Of a DNA stretch of 14,964 bases, positions 1-7,061 are shown piece after piece. The position numbers were made by a program, and so were the translations under genes. This DNA is from an uncultured Pseudomonas sp. Its GTDB lineage: Bacteria; Pseudomonadota; Gammaproteobacteria; Pseudomonadales; Pseudomonadaceae. The DNA is taken from positions 1 through 14,964 of the forward strand of contig CALMID010000435.1 of the NCBI GenBank assembly GCA_937863915.1. The letters run 5' to 3'. A model generated the notes under the pieces. That model saw only the letters and a program-made list of their open reading frames with translations. It was not told where the DNA came from and did no database searches. Every line of letters starts with the position of its first letter. The first letter of the stretch is position 1.

Positions 1-959
1 TGCGGCAGGTTGGAGACCGGCCCGGCGAGCACGCTGTTGTCCTGGCGCTCGGCGTCGAACAGACCCCAGTAGCCGCCGACCGCGCCTTCGCTTTCGCGCT
101 TCCACGGCTGGTCAAAGGCTTCGATCAGGTTGTAGTGCCAGCCATTCTGCTCGGCGATATGGACGAAGCCACGGATGAAGCGGGCTTCGTTGACCCGGCT
201 GGGCAGGGCGGTTTCGCGCTGGCGGCCTTCGCTGGGCCAGCCGGTTTCACCGATGAAGATGTCCTTGGGAGCGAACTTGCTGCCGAACACCTGACGGATC
301 TGCGCCACGTGGGCCAGGGCGGCATCGATGCCGCGCGGATCATCTTCCCAGTAGGGCAGCAGGTGGATGGTGAGGAAGTCCACGGCCGGGGCGACTTCCG
401 GGTACTGCAGCCAGAACTCCCAGACATCGGCGTAGGTCACCGGTTGTTCGACGCCGGCCTTGACCTGCTCGATCAGCGTGACCAGTTGGGCGCCAGTGAC
501 TTCCTTGCGCAGCAGCGCCTCGTTGCCGACGATCACCGAGGTGACCACGTCGGGGTTGGCCTTGGCGGCCTTGATCAGCGCGTCGATTTCCAGCTGGGTA
601 TCGACCGGGTTGCTGCTGACCCACGCGCCGAGCATCAGCTTCAGACCGTGCTTGCGGGCCAGCTCGGGGATGGCTTCCAGCCCGGTCATGGAGTAGGTGC
701 GCACGCACTCGAAACGGGTGGCCAGCAGGGCGAGGTCCGCGTCCATGCGCTCGGGACGCAGCACGAAGGGCTGGTCGAAGGGCGACTGGTCCTTGTCGAA
801 CGGGCTGTAGGAGGCGCATTGCAGCTTGTGCGTCGGAGTCGCCGCGTCGGCCAGGTGCACCGGTTGACCGATCCACAGCCACAGGCCGGCAAGGGCGAGC
901 AGGGCCAGCAGGGTGCTGAACAGGTAGGGAAGCAGGGGGAAGCGGCGAGTCTGAGTCAT
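1..959 (-). CDS. GH17-family beta-glucan hydrolase/transglycosylase-like membrane protein (partial)
   Basis: The gene starts at 959 and runs off the left edge, so only the first 319 residues are visible. An uncleaved-looking N-terminal membrane anchor (about residues 8-30) precedes a TIM-barrel domain of glycoside hydrolase family 17. The likely acid/base glutamate is E147 in VGNEAL and the likely nucleophile is E238 in FIGETGWPSEG, both in the right order and spacing for GH17. GH17 enzymes cleave or rearrange beta-1,3-type glucans. In pseudomonads such proteins are often annotated 'beta-(1-6) glucan synthase' and may remodel an envelope or periplasmic glucan made by a separate glycosyltransferase. 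The catalytic domain should face the periplasm. No strong Shine-Dalgarno is visible before the ATG, but the anchor begins right after it. DUF2061 lies 54 bases upstream on the same strand, so co-transcription is possible. Whether further membrane helices or a transferase domain follow cannot be seen. Confidence 0.85.
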   Translation of the reverse strand, partial: MTQTRRFPLLPYLFSTLLALLALAGLWLWIGQPVHLADAATPTHKLQCASYSPFDKDQSPFDQPFVLRPERMDADLALLATRFECVRTYSMTGLEAIPELARKHGLKLMLGAWVSSNPVDTQLEIDALIKAAKANPDVVTSVIVGNEALLRKEVTGAQLVTLIEQVKAGVEQPVTYADVWEFWLQYPEVAPAVDFLTIHLLPYWEDDPRGIDAALAHVAQIRQVFGSKFAPKDIFIGETGWPSEGRQRETALPSRVNEARFIRGFVHIAEQNGWHYNLIEAFDQPWKRESEGAVGGYWGLFDAERQDNSVLAGPVSNLP

Positions 960-1013
960 GGCGGCTAGGCGTCAGTCCAACGAAGCCGCGCATCTTAGCG
1001 GATTTCCCGCCCC

Positions 1014-1238
1014 TCAGGCGTGATGATGCAGCCAGGCGTGGCGGGGAATCTGGCTGGCCTGCTGCTTCTTGCGCTCCACGCGCTGCCAGATCTTTTCATG
1101 GAAGAAGAAGGCCACCGAGTTGCACAGCGGCTCGACCGCGGCCACCAGGCCGCCCACGGCCACGCTGCCGGTCAGGGCGTAGGCCACACCGAAGGCGATG
1201 CAGAAGTGCATGACGGTAAAGGTGATGGTCTTGAGCAT
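1014..1238 (-). CDS. DUF2061 small membrane protein
   Basis: A 74-residue protein with two predicted membrane helices (about 5-24 and 25-46) and a basic, histidine-rich C-terminal tail after KIWQRVERKK. The pattern (LKTITFTVMHF, then a glycine-rich turn, VEPLCNSVAFFFHEKIW) matches the DUF2061 family of predicted inner-membrane proteins, whose function is unknown. I chose the ATG at 1238 over an upstream in-frame ATG at 1277. It has GGAGG nine bases upstream, and the extra 13 residues would add polar sequence ahead of the family's usual start. It is the first gene of a minus-strand pair with the GH17 gene and diverges from yjcH. A CTAG-containing -10-like hexamer sits about 40 bases upstream. 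Confidence 0.85.
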   Translation of the reverse strand: MLKTITFTVMHFCIAFGVAYALTGSVAVGGLVAAVEPLCNSVAFFFHEKIWQRVERKKQQASQIPRHAWLHHHA

Positions 1239-1276
1239 GATGGCGTGCCTCCAGCAGGAATCATTGCGTATGGGCA

Positions 1277-1282
1277 AGCCTA
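1277..1282 (-). promoter_or_regulatory. Candidate -10 element for the DUF2061 gene
   Basis: On the minus strand this reads TAGGCT, preceded by C (CTAGGCT), and predicts a leader of about 30 bases before the ATG at 1238. No good -35 hexamer is seen at 17 bases. The call rests mainly on its resemblance to other CTAGNNT hexamers in this window. Confidence 0.3.
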
Positions 1283-1341
1283 GTCAGGGGACTGCTGCCG
1301 GAGAAATCGGCGTTGTCCATCGGCGCCATAGCCGGCGCCAA

Positions 1342-1354
1342 TCACGCGCCGTGA
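1342..1354. promoter_or_regulatory. Dyad TCACG-CGC-CGTGA in the divergent control region
   Basis: A perfect 5+3+5 inverted repeat midway between the DUF2061 and yjcH genes. A neighbouring pair of GGCGCC hexamers at 1322-1327 and 1334-1339 also forms a dyad. Either could be a regulator site. The half-site orientation is the reverse of a CRP/Vfr site, so I do not assign it to Vfr. Confidence 0.25.
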
Positions 1355-1399
1355 CGGCCCTTGCCGGATCGGCGCAAGACCACGGCTGGCGTGGCTCTG

Positions 1400-1440
1400 C
1401 GACTTTGGTCGAGGCGGGTGGGAATCTACGACTAAGGTCG
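1400..1440 (+). promoter_or_regulatory. Twin operator CGACTNNGGTCG upstream of yjcH-actP
   Basis: Two copies of a 12-base sequence with inverted-repeat character, CGACTTTGGTCG at 1400-1411 and CGACTAAGGTCG at 1429-1440, lie 29 bases apart. The second lies inside a slightly longer dyad ACGAC-TAAG-GTCGT at 1428-1441. With the -10 proposed at 1465-1470, the sites centre near -42 and -71, the geometry expected of a class II activator. In Pseudomonas, acetate genes including actP are known targets of the LuxR-type response regulator CrbR/ErdR (partner CrbS/MxtR). Assigning these sites to CrbR is inference. Confidence 0.55.
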
Positions 1441-1441
1441 T

Positions 1442-1470
1442 CTGTCGCCATTTACTGGTGGTTCTAGAGT
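1442..1470 (+). promoter_or_regulatory. Candidate sigma-70 promoter of yjcH-actP
   Basis: A -10-like TAGAGT (1465-1470, in context CTAGAGT) is preceded at 17 bases by a poor -35, CTGTCG (1442-1447). A weak -35 directly abutted by a repeated dyad fits an activator-dependent promoter. The start site would be near 1477, giving a leader of about 30 bases. Confidence 0.4.
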
Positions 1471-1506
1471 GGACTCACAGCACTTGCGCTGCGGAGGACT
1501 CTAACA

Positions 1507-1818
1507 ATGAACGATCCCATCTACGAGCGGATACAAGCCAATCCGCGCTTCCAGGAACTGGTGGCCAAACGCGAGCGTTTCGCCTGGCTGCTGTCGATCA
1601 TCATGCTCGGCCTGTATCTGGCCTTCATCATCCTGATCGCCTTCGAGCCGCAGCTGCTCGGCACCCGCATCAATCCGGACAGCCCGACCACCTGGGGCAT
1701 TCCGCTGGGCGTGGGTCTGATTCTGTCTGCTTTTGTTCTGACCGGCATCTACGTCAAGCGCGCCAATGGCGAGTTCGACGCCCTCAACAAAAGCATCCTG
1801 GAGGAGGTACAGCAATGA
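1507..1818 (+). CDS. yjcH: YjcH, DUF485 membrane protein, partner of the acetate symporter
   Basis: A 103-residue DUF485 protein with two membrane helices (about 26-46 and 63-83), a charged N-terminus ([19 protein letters not shown]) and a C-terminal [14 protein letters not shown] segment, all characteristic of YjcH. In enterics yjcH lies between acs and actP. Its function is unproven, but it is nearly always beside actP. The ATG at 1507 has GGAGG nine bases upstream. The stop overlaps the actP start as ATGA, which implies translational coupling. No acs is present next to it here. The sequence AACAATGA over the start codon is one mismatch from the Hfq/Crc motif AANAANAA, so catabolite repression is possible but unproven. 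Confidence 0.92.
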   Translation: MNDPIYERIQANPRFQELVAKRERFAWLLSIIMLGLYLAFIILIAFEPQLLGTRINPDSPTTWGIPLGVGLILSAFVLTGIYVKRANGEFDALNKSILEEVQQ

Positions 1819-3473
1819 TCGCCCGCCTGCTTACTACCCTCGGCCTGATGGCCGTGGCACCGGCCCTCTGGGCTGCCGGTGCGCTGGAAGGCGATGTGCA
1901 GCGCCAGCCGCTGAACATTTCCGCCATCCTGATGTTCGTCGCCTTCGTCGGCGCCACCCTGTACATCACCTACTGGGCCTCCAAGCGCAACACCTCGGCG
2001 GCTGACTACTACACCGCCGGCGGCAGCATCACCGGCTTCCAGAACGGCCTGGCGATTGCCGGCGACTATATGTCGGCGGCGTCCTTCCTGGGTATTTCCG
2101 CGCTGGTATTCACCTCCGGCTATGACGGCCTGATCTACTCGATCGGCTTCCTGGTCGGCTGGCCGGTGATCCTGTTCCTGATCGCCGAGCGCCTGCGCAA
2201 CCTGGGCAAGTTCACCTTTGCCGACGTGGCCAGCTATCGCCTCAAGCAGAAGGAAATCCGCACCCTGTCGGCCTGTGGCTCGCTGGTGGTGGTGGCCTTC
2301 TACCTGATCGCGCAGATGGTCGGTGCCGGCAAGCTGATCGAGCTGCTGTTCGGCCTGAACTACCACGTGGCGGTGATCCTGGTCGGTATCCTGATGGTCT
2401 GCTACGTGCTGTTCGGCGGCATGCTGGCCACCACCTGGGTGCAGATCATCAAGGCCGTGCTGCTGCTGTCCGGTGCCTCGTTCATGGCGCTGATGGTGAT
2501 GAAGCACGTCAACTTCGACTTCGCCACCCTGTTCAGCGAAGCCATCAAGGTTCACCCGAAAGGTGAGGCCATCATGAGCCCCGGTGGCCTGGTGAAGGAC
2601 CCGATCTCGGCGATCTCCCTGGGTCTGGCGCTGATGTTCGGTACTGCCGGTCTGCCGCACATCCTGATGCGCTTCTTCACCGTCTCGGATGCCAAGGAAG
2701 CCCGCAAATCGGTGTTCTACGCCACCGGCTTCATCGGCTACTTCTACATCCTGACCTTCATCATCGGTTTCGGCGCGATCCTGCTGGTCAGCACCAACCC
2801 GATGTTCAAGGACGGTGCCGGTGCCCTGCTGGGCGGCAACAACATGGCGGCCATCCACCTGGCCAACGCCGTCGGCGGCAGCCTGTTCCTCGGCTTCATC
2901 TCGGCCGTGGCCTTCGCCACCATCCTCGCGGTGGTGTCCGGTCTGACCCTGGCTGGTGCTTCGGCGGTGTCCCACGACCTGTATGCCAGCGTGTTCAAGA
3001 AGGGCAAGGCCAACGACAAGGATGAGCTGCGCGTATCGAAGATCACCACCGTGTGCCTGGGTGTGCTGGCCATCGGTCTGGGCATCCTGTTCGAGAAGCA
3101 GAACATCGCCTTCATGGTCGGTCTGGCCTTCTCCATCGCCGCCAGCTGCAACTTCCCGGTACTGTTCCTCAGCATGTACTGGAAGAAGCTGACCACCCGC
3201 GGTGCGCTGATTGGCGGCTCTCTGGGCCTGCTGACCGCGGTGACCCTGATGATCCTCGGCCCGACCGTGTGGGTGCAGGTGCTGGGCAACGCTCAGGCGG
3301 TGTTCCCGTACGAGTACCCGGCGCTGTTCTCCATGGCGATTGCCTTTGCCGGCATCTGGTTCTTCTCCATCACCGATACCTCCGCATCGGCTGCTGAAGA
3401 ACGTGCCCGCTTCCTGCCGCAGTTCGTCCGTTCGCAGACCGGTTTGGGTGCCAGTGGTGCAGTAGCCCACTGA
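1815..3473 (+). CDS. actP: Cation/acetate symporter ActP
   Basis: A 552-residue sodium:solute symporter (SSS family), almost exactly the length of E. coli ActP, which imports acetate and other short carboxylates with a cation across the inner membrane. A signal-peptide-like N-terminus (1-20, ending ALWAAG) is followed by about 13 helices. Family signatures are visible at [14 protein letters not shown] (65-78), [12 protein letters not shown] (83-94) and [14 protein letters not shown] (201-214). The ATG at 1815 overlaps the yjcH stop by four bases and has AGGAGG upstream inside yjcH. Longer in-frame starts upstream would run through yjcH in another frame and are rejected. Transcription ends at an intrinsic terminator just downstream. 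The operon is probably induced during growth on acetate through the sites at 1400-1440. Confidence 0.95.
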   Translation: MIARLLTTLGLMAVAPALWAAGALEGDVQRQPLNISAILMFVAFVGATLYITYWASKRNTSAADYYTAGGSITGFQNGLAIAGDYMSAASFLGISALVFTSGYDGLIYSIGFLVGWPVILFLIAERLRNLGKFTFADVASYRLKQKEIRTLSACGSLVVVAFYLIAQMVGAGKLIELLFGLNYHVAVILVGILMVCYVLFGGMLATTWVQIIKAVLLLSGASFMALMVMKHVNFDFATLFSEAIKVHPKGEAIMSPGGLVKDPISAISLGLALMFGTAGLPHILMRFFTVSDAKEARKSVFYATGFIGYFYILTFIIGFGAILLVSTNPMFKDGAGALLGGNNMAAIHLANAVGGSLFLGFISAVAFATILAVVSGLTLAGASAVSHDLYASVFKKGKANDKDELRVSKITTVCLGVLAIGLGILFEKQNIAFMVGLAFSIAASCNFPVLFLSMYWKKLTTRGALIGGSLGLLTAVTLMILGPTVWVQVLGNAQAVFPYEYPALFSMAIAFAGIWFFSITDTSASAAEERARFLPQFVRSQTGLGASGAVAH

Positions 3474-3496
3474 TCCACCGCTGACTCCGAACTTTC

Positions 3497-3522
3497 AGGC
3501 CGCCTTCGGGCGGCCTTTTTTT
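3497..3522 (+). terminator. Intrinsic terminator of the yjcH-actP operon
   Basis: A perfect 8-bp stem AGGCCGCC / GGCGGCCT with the stable loop TTCG, followed by a run of seven T, 24 bases after the actP stop. This is a textbook Rho-independent terminator. Confidence 0.93.
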
Positions 3523-3563
3523 ATGCGCGCCTCTGTGGGGCGACGTCGGTAGTGGCGTTCGGC

Positions 3564-3569
3564 TAGTCT
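3564..3569 (+). promoter_or_regulatory. Candidate -10 element for the GGDEF-EAL gene
   Basis: TAGTCT in the context CTAGTCT, predicting a start near 3577 and a leader of about 48 bases before the ATG at 3625. No convincing -35 is seen. Confidence 0.3.
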
Positions 3570-3624
3570 TGCTGTGCTTGCGACGCCCTTTCCCTGGCCT
3601 GCTGTCGCGGCGGAGAACCCCAGC

Positions 3625-5514
3625 ATGGCGGCTGACCCCGTGGAACCTTCGGCGGACCTGCAACGCGGCGAGAATCGCCGGGTCGAGCAGCTCTGCCTGT
3701 TGCTGCTGGTCGGCCTGCCGGTGATGGCGGCAACCAACCTGTTTCCCGGACGCGGCCTGGTGCTGCTGATGATCGTTGCCAGCTGGTTTCTGGCCGGTGC
3801 TACCTGGCTGCTCAGTCGCCGCGGCTGGCACGAGCTGGCCAAGCAGATTCTGCTGATGGCGCTGTTCGCCATTCTCTCGCTGGCCATGTGGTTCGATCAG
3901 GGGCCCTATAACGGCGCCATGCTCGGCTATGCGGCGATCCTGGTGATGGCGGCGCTGCTGGCCAAGCCACGGGTGCTGCTGGTGCTGCTGGTGCTGATGG
4001 TGCTGGTTCAGGGCCTGTTCAATTACGCCGCGGTGGCCGGCTGGCAGAGCTTCGACGCCAAGCCCCTGGGACTGCGGCGCTTCGTCAATATCGTGGTGCT
4101 GCTGGGGCTGGTGGCCGCCACGGCCTGGTTGCTGGCCAATGATCTGCGCCGCGCTCTGTTGCGCCTGGATCAGGAAAACCAGCGGGTCAGGCAGTCGCAG
4201 GCCAGTCTCAGTCATCTGGCCCAGCACGATGCCCTGACCGGGCTGCCCAACCGCCTGTTGCTGCAGGACCGCCTGGAGCAGGCGCTGACACAGGCCCGCC
4301 GGCACCAGTGCCAGGTAGCCCTGCTGTATCTGGACCTGGACAACTTCAAGACGGTCAACGACTCCCTCGGTCATGCCGCCGGCGACAACCTGCTCAAGGC
4401 GGTAGCGCGCCGCCTGGGCGAGGCGGTGCGGGAGATCGACACGGTCAGTCGCCAGGGCGGCGACGAGTTCCTTATCGTGCTGGGGGAGATCGGTGGGGCC
4501 GAGGATGCCGCGCAGGTGGCGCGCAAGATCCTCGCCAGCCTGGCGCAACCGGTGCAGATCAATGGCGTCGAGGTGGTCACCAGTTGCTCGATCGGCATTG
4601 CCCTGTACCCGCAGGATGGCAGCAGCTTTGCTGAGCTCAGCCAGCATGCCGATACCGCCATGTACCAGGCCAAGGAGTCCGGGCGACGGGCGTTCCGTTT
4701 CTTCGATGCGCAGATGAATGCCAACCTGCTGCAGCAGTTGCAGCTGGATGCCGGCCTGCGCACGGCTCTGCGCCAGGGTGAGTTCATCCTGCATTACCAG
4801 CCGATTGTCGAGCTGGCCAGCGGCCGCCTGCAGGGTGCCGAGGTGCTGATCCGCTGGCAGCACCCGGAGCAGGGGCTGATCAGTCCCGAGCGCTTCATTC
4901 CGGTGGCCGAGCGCTCCGGGCTGATCGTCGAGATTGGTGAGTGGGTGCTCAGCGAGGCCTGCCACCAGCTCAGCGCCTGGCTGCAGCAGGGCCTGCCGCG
5001 CTTTGTGCTGGCGATCAACCTGTCGCCGGTGCAGTTTCGTCGCGGCAATCTCGATCTGCTGGTTCAGACGGCCCTGCAGCGCGCCCATCTGCCGGCCGAA
5101 TGCCTGGAGCTGGAACTCACCGAAACCGTACTGCTGCATGACAGCGCCGACTTCGCCGAGCTGCTCGAACGCCTCAAGGGCCTGGGTGTGCGGCTGGCCA
5201 TCGACGACTTCGGCACCGGTTACTCCAACCTCGCGTACCTGCAGCGTTTTCGCGTCGACAAGCTGAAGATCGACCGCTCTTTCGTGCGGGAGGTGCAGGA
5301 CAAACACTCGGCGCGCACCATTGTCACCGCCATCATCGGCATGGCCCACAGCCTGGGCCTGACCACCACCGCCGAAGGTATCGAGGACCCGACCACCGCC
5401 GCGCTGCTGGCCGAGCTGGGTTGCGAGCAGGGGCAGGGCTACCAGTTTGCCCGGCCGCTGAATGCGGCTGATTTTGCCGACTATGCCAGGGTAAATCTGG
5501 GCGTTCCGGACTAG
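3625..5514 (+). CDS. Membrane GGDEF-EAL cyclic-di-GMP cyclase/phosphodiesterase
   Basis: A 629-residue inner-membrane protein predicted to make and/or break cyclic-di-GMP. About six helices occupy residues 22-172 with only short loops, then a linker helix (172-195), a GGDEF domain (about 200-362) and an EAL domain (about 375-620). The cyclase signature GGDEF is intact at 278-282, and a product-inhibition I-site R269-x-x-D272 lies the canonical five residues before it. The EAL signature reads EVL (406-408), a known tolerated variant. The other phosphodiesterase residues look present: N465, ELTE (497-500), DDFGTG (527-532), K548 in LKID, E584 and Q604. I prefer the ATG at 3625 (GGAG nine bases upstream) over an in-frame GTG at 3574, which has no ribosome-binding site and would sit on the predicted start of transcription. 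It stands alone between the actP terminator and the SDR gene. The membrane module is not a MASE type I can name. Confidence 0.92.
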   Translation: MAADPVEPSADLQRGENRRVEQLCLLLLVGLPVMAATNLFPGRGLVLLMIVASWFLAGATWLLSRRGWHELAKQILLMALFAILSLAMWFDQGPYNGAMLGYAAILVMAALLAKPRVLLVLLVLMVLVQGLFNYAAVAGWQSFDAKPLGLRRFVNIVVLLGLVAATAWLLANDLRRALLRLDQENQRVRQSQASLSHLAQHDALTGLPNRLLLQDRLEQALTQARRHQCQVALLYLDLDNFKTVNDSLGHAAGDNLLKAVARRLGEAVREIDTVSRQGGDEFLIVLGEIGGAEDAAQVARKILASLAQPVQINGVEVVTSCSIGIALYPQDGSSFAELSQHADTAMYQAKESGRRAFRFFDAQMNANLLQQLQLDAGLRTALRQGEFILHYQPIVELASGRLQGAEVLIRWQHPEQGLISPERFIPVAERSGLIVEIGEWVLSEACHQLSAWLQQGLPRFVLAINLSPVQFRRGNLDLLVQTALQRAHLPAECLELELTETVLLHDSADFAELLERLKGLGVRLAIDDFGTGYSNLAYLQRFRVDKLKIDRSFVREVQDKHSARTIVTAIIGMAHSLGLTTTAEGIEDPTTAALLAELGCEQGQGYQFARPLNAADFADYARVNLGVPD

Positions 5515-5539
5515 CCGGAAGGCTGACAGACTCAATGGG

Positions 5540-5577
5540 TTGCCTGCGGCATGAACCCGGCGGTTTGCCTGCGGTAT
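5540..5577 (+). repeat. Short direct repeat TTGCCTGCGGYAT
   Basis: Two 13-base copies differing at one position (5540-5552 and 5565-5577), with a 25-base period, in the 144-base gap before the SDR gene. It could be a tandem regulator site; no known family is recognised. Confidence 0.4.
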
Positions 5578-5618
5578 TCAGTGGCCTGATGGAAGCTGTG
5601 GTGCACGGTCGTACTGAC

Positions 5619-5624
5619 TAGACT
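5619..5624 (+). promoter_or_regulatory. Candidate -10 element for the SDR gene
   Basis: TAGACT in the context CTAGACT, with a predicted leader of about 28 bases. The -35 region (GCTGTG/CTGTGG) is poor. Confidence 0.35.
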
Positions 5625-5658
5625 GCGCCCATCTACCCGCTGCCTAAGGTTCCTCACC

Positions 5659-6468
5659 ATGCAAAACCGCATCATGATCACTGGCGCCGGCTCCGGTCTG
5701 GGCCGCGAGTTGGCCCTGCGCTGGGCGCGCGAAGGCTGTCAGCTGGCGCTGGCCGACGTCAACGAAGCCGGCCTGGCAGAAACCCTCAAGCTGGTCCGCG
5801 AAGCCGGCGGTGATGGCTTCATCCAGCGCTGTGATGTGCGCGACTACAGCCAGCTCACCGCCCTGGCCCAGGCCTGCGAGGAGCGTCTGGGCGGCATCGA
5901 TGTGGTGATCAACAATGCCGGCGTGGCCTCCGGTGGCTTCTTCAACGAGCTGTCGCTGGAAGACTGGGACTGGCAGATCGCGATCAACCTGATGGGCGTG
6001 GTCAAGGGCTGCAAGGCCTTCCTGCCGCTGCTGCAGAAGAGCCACGGCAAGATCATCAACATCGCCTCCATGGCGGCGCTGATGCAGGGCCCGGCGATGA
6101 GCAATTACAACGTGGCCAAGGCCGGCGTAGTGGCGCTGTCCGAGAGCCTGCTGATCGAGCTGCGTGACGAGCAGGTCGGCGTGCACGTGGTCTGCCCGTC
6201 GTTCTTCCAGACCAACCTGCTGGACTCCTTCCGCGGCCCGACCCCGGCCATGAAGCAGCAGGTCGGCAAGCTGCTGGAAAGCTCGCCGATCAGCGCCGCC
6301 GATATTGCCGAATACGTCTATGCCGAAGTGGCCAAGGGCAGCTTCATGATTCTTCCCCACGAGCAGGGCCGTATGGCCTGGGCGCTGAAGCAGAAGAATC
6401 CGCAGCTGCTGTACGACGAGATGGCCAACATGGCGGGCAAGATGCGCAGCAAAACGCAGCCGGGTTAA
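5659..6468 (+). CDS. Short-chain dehydrogenase/reductase (classical SDR)
   Basis: A 269-residue soluble oxidoreductase of the classical SDR type. Visible landmarks are the nucleotide-binding TGxxxGxG (TGAGSGLG, 8-15), the NNAG motif (85-88), and the catalytic tetrad N110, S137, Y150 and K154 (YNVAK). An aspartate at the end of strand beta-2 (D33, in LALADVN) favours NAD(H) over NADP(H). The substrate cannot be told from sequence. The C-terminal extension (PHEQGRMAWALKQKNPQLLYDEM) is the least canonical part and probably shapes the substrate pocket. The ATG at 5659 has AAGG about nine bases upstream, and its first beta strand begins immediately after, so the start is firm. It is flanked by its own upstream gap and by a hairpin downstream, and looks monocistronic. 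Confidence 0.92.
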   Translation: MQNRIMITGAGSGLGRELALRWAREGCQLALADVNEAGLAETLKLVREAGGDGFIQRCDVRDYSQLTALAQACEERLGGIDVVINNAGVASGGFFNELSLEDWDWQIAINLMGVVKGCKAFLPLLQKSHGKIINIASMAALMQGPAMSNYNVAKAGVVALSESLLIELRDEQVGVHVVCPSFFQTNLLDSFRGPTPAMKQQVGKLLESSPISAADIAEYVYAEVAKGSFMILPHEQGRMAWALKQKNPQLLYDEMANMAGKMRSKTQPG

Positions 6469-6486
6469 GCCGTCCTGCTGGTGATC

Positions 6487-6513
6487 GCTGCACGTTCGTA
6501 TGAAGCGTGCAGC
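6487..6513 (+). terminator. Hairpin downstream of the SDR gene, possible Rho-assisted terminator
   Basis: A perfect 8-bp stem GCTGCACG / CGTGCAGC whose loop can pair further (TTC / GAA). It begins 18 bases after the SDR stop. There is no T tract, so it may be a transcript-end stabiliser or act with Rho rather than being a true intrinsic terminator. The rest of the 6469-6632 gap shows nothing I can name. Confidence 0.4.
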
Positions 6514-6632
6514 GGCTCTGGACCGGTCTTTCTGCCGGGCTTTGATCGTCTTGCCGTGCACTTGCCACGGCGTTCCTTTCCAGTGGCCGGCGCCTGTGTT
6601 AGAAGGCAGCCTGGTTTTTCTGGAGTCTTTGC

Positions 6633-7061
6633 GTGGAATCGGAATCTCTGGTCTACGGCTGCATTCGCGACTGGCCTTCCCAGGATGCGGGCGAGCAGCG
6701 TCTGCGCCGCAGTATCAACCGCCGGGTGCTGGCCAGCCTGCCGGCGGGGGATGCCTGGCCGTTCATCGGCCGTGACATGTTCTCCTGCTGTCAGGAGGAG
6801 GGCGCCGGCCTGTTCCAGACCCAGATGATCCATTTCGGTGCCAGCTACAAGGCGGTCGAGTACGAGTGGGCGTTGTGGGTGGCCGAGTTCGAGGCGCTGC
6901 TCAAACGGCTCTACTGGGCCAGCGCGGTGGTGCACCTGGAAACCGAGCTGAATGGCACTCACACCTTCCGCTGGGAGAGTGAGCGCGGTTTTCACAGCCC
7001 CGATGAAGACGATCTGCGCGTGCGTTGCACCTGGGAGCACGAGAGCGAGCTGAGGCGGTGA
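6633..7061 (+). CDS. Conserved hypothetical protein, 142 residues, coupled to ynfA
   Basis: I do not recognise a characterised family. The predicted product is soluble, without signal peptide or membrane helix, and acidic in its C-terminal third ([19 protein letters not shown]). It is rich in tryptophan, with a paired cysteine at C52-C53 and two further cysteines at C10 and C132. The segment [23 protein letters not shown] (about 73-95) looks like an amphipathic helix. I use the GTG at 6633: GGAG lies seven bases upstream and the codon usage is native. Its TGA overlaps the GTG of the ynfA gene (GTGA), so the two are probably co-translated. The pairing suggests a related role, but no function can be assigned. 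Confidence 0.75.
   Translation: MESESLVYGCIRDWPSQDAGEQRLRRSINRRVLASLPAGDAWPFIGRDMFSCCQEEGAGLFQTQMIHFGASYKAVEYEWALWVAEFEALLKRLYWASAVVHLETELNGTHTFRWESERGFHSPDEDDLRVRCTWEHESELRR

Noticed and set aside
1342..1354. A CRP/Vfr binding site at the TCACG-CGC-CGTGA dyad
   Set aside because: The arms are in the opposite order to TGTGA-N6-TCACA and the spacer is too short.
1471..1492. A sigma-54 promoter before yjcH, suggested by GG and TTGC elements
   Set aside because: The GG-to-GC spacing is 13 rather than 10 bases, and the GG element lacks the TGGCAC context.
1749..3470. A 573-codon open frame on the minus strand opposite actP
   Set aside because: Its product is Gln/His/Arg/Gly-rich with no recognisable domain, as expected of the complement of a high-GC gene; actP itself is unmistakable.
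3574..3624. GTG start giving a longer GGDEF-EAL protein
   Set aside because: No ribosome-binding site, and it would sit at the predicted start of transcription; the ATG at 3625 has GGAG at good spacing.
3370..5535. A 721-codon open frame on the minus strand opposite the GGDEF-EAL gene
   Set aside because: Low-complexity Gln/Leu/His-rich product without motifs; the plus strand carries intact GGDEF and EAL signatures.
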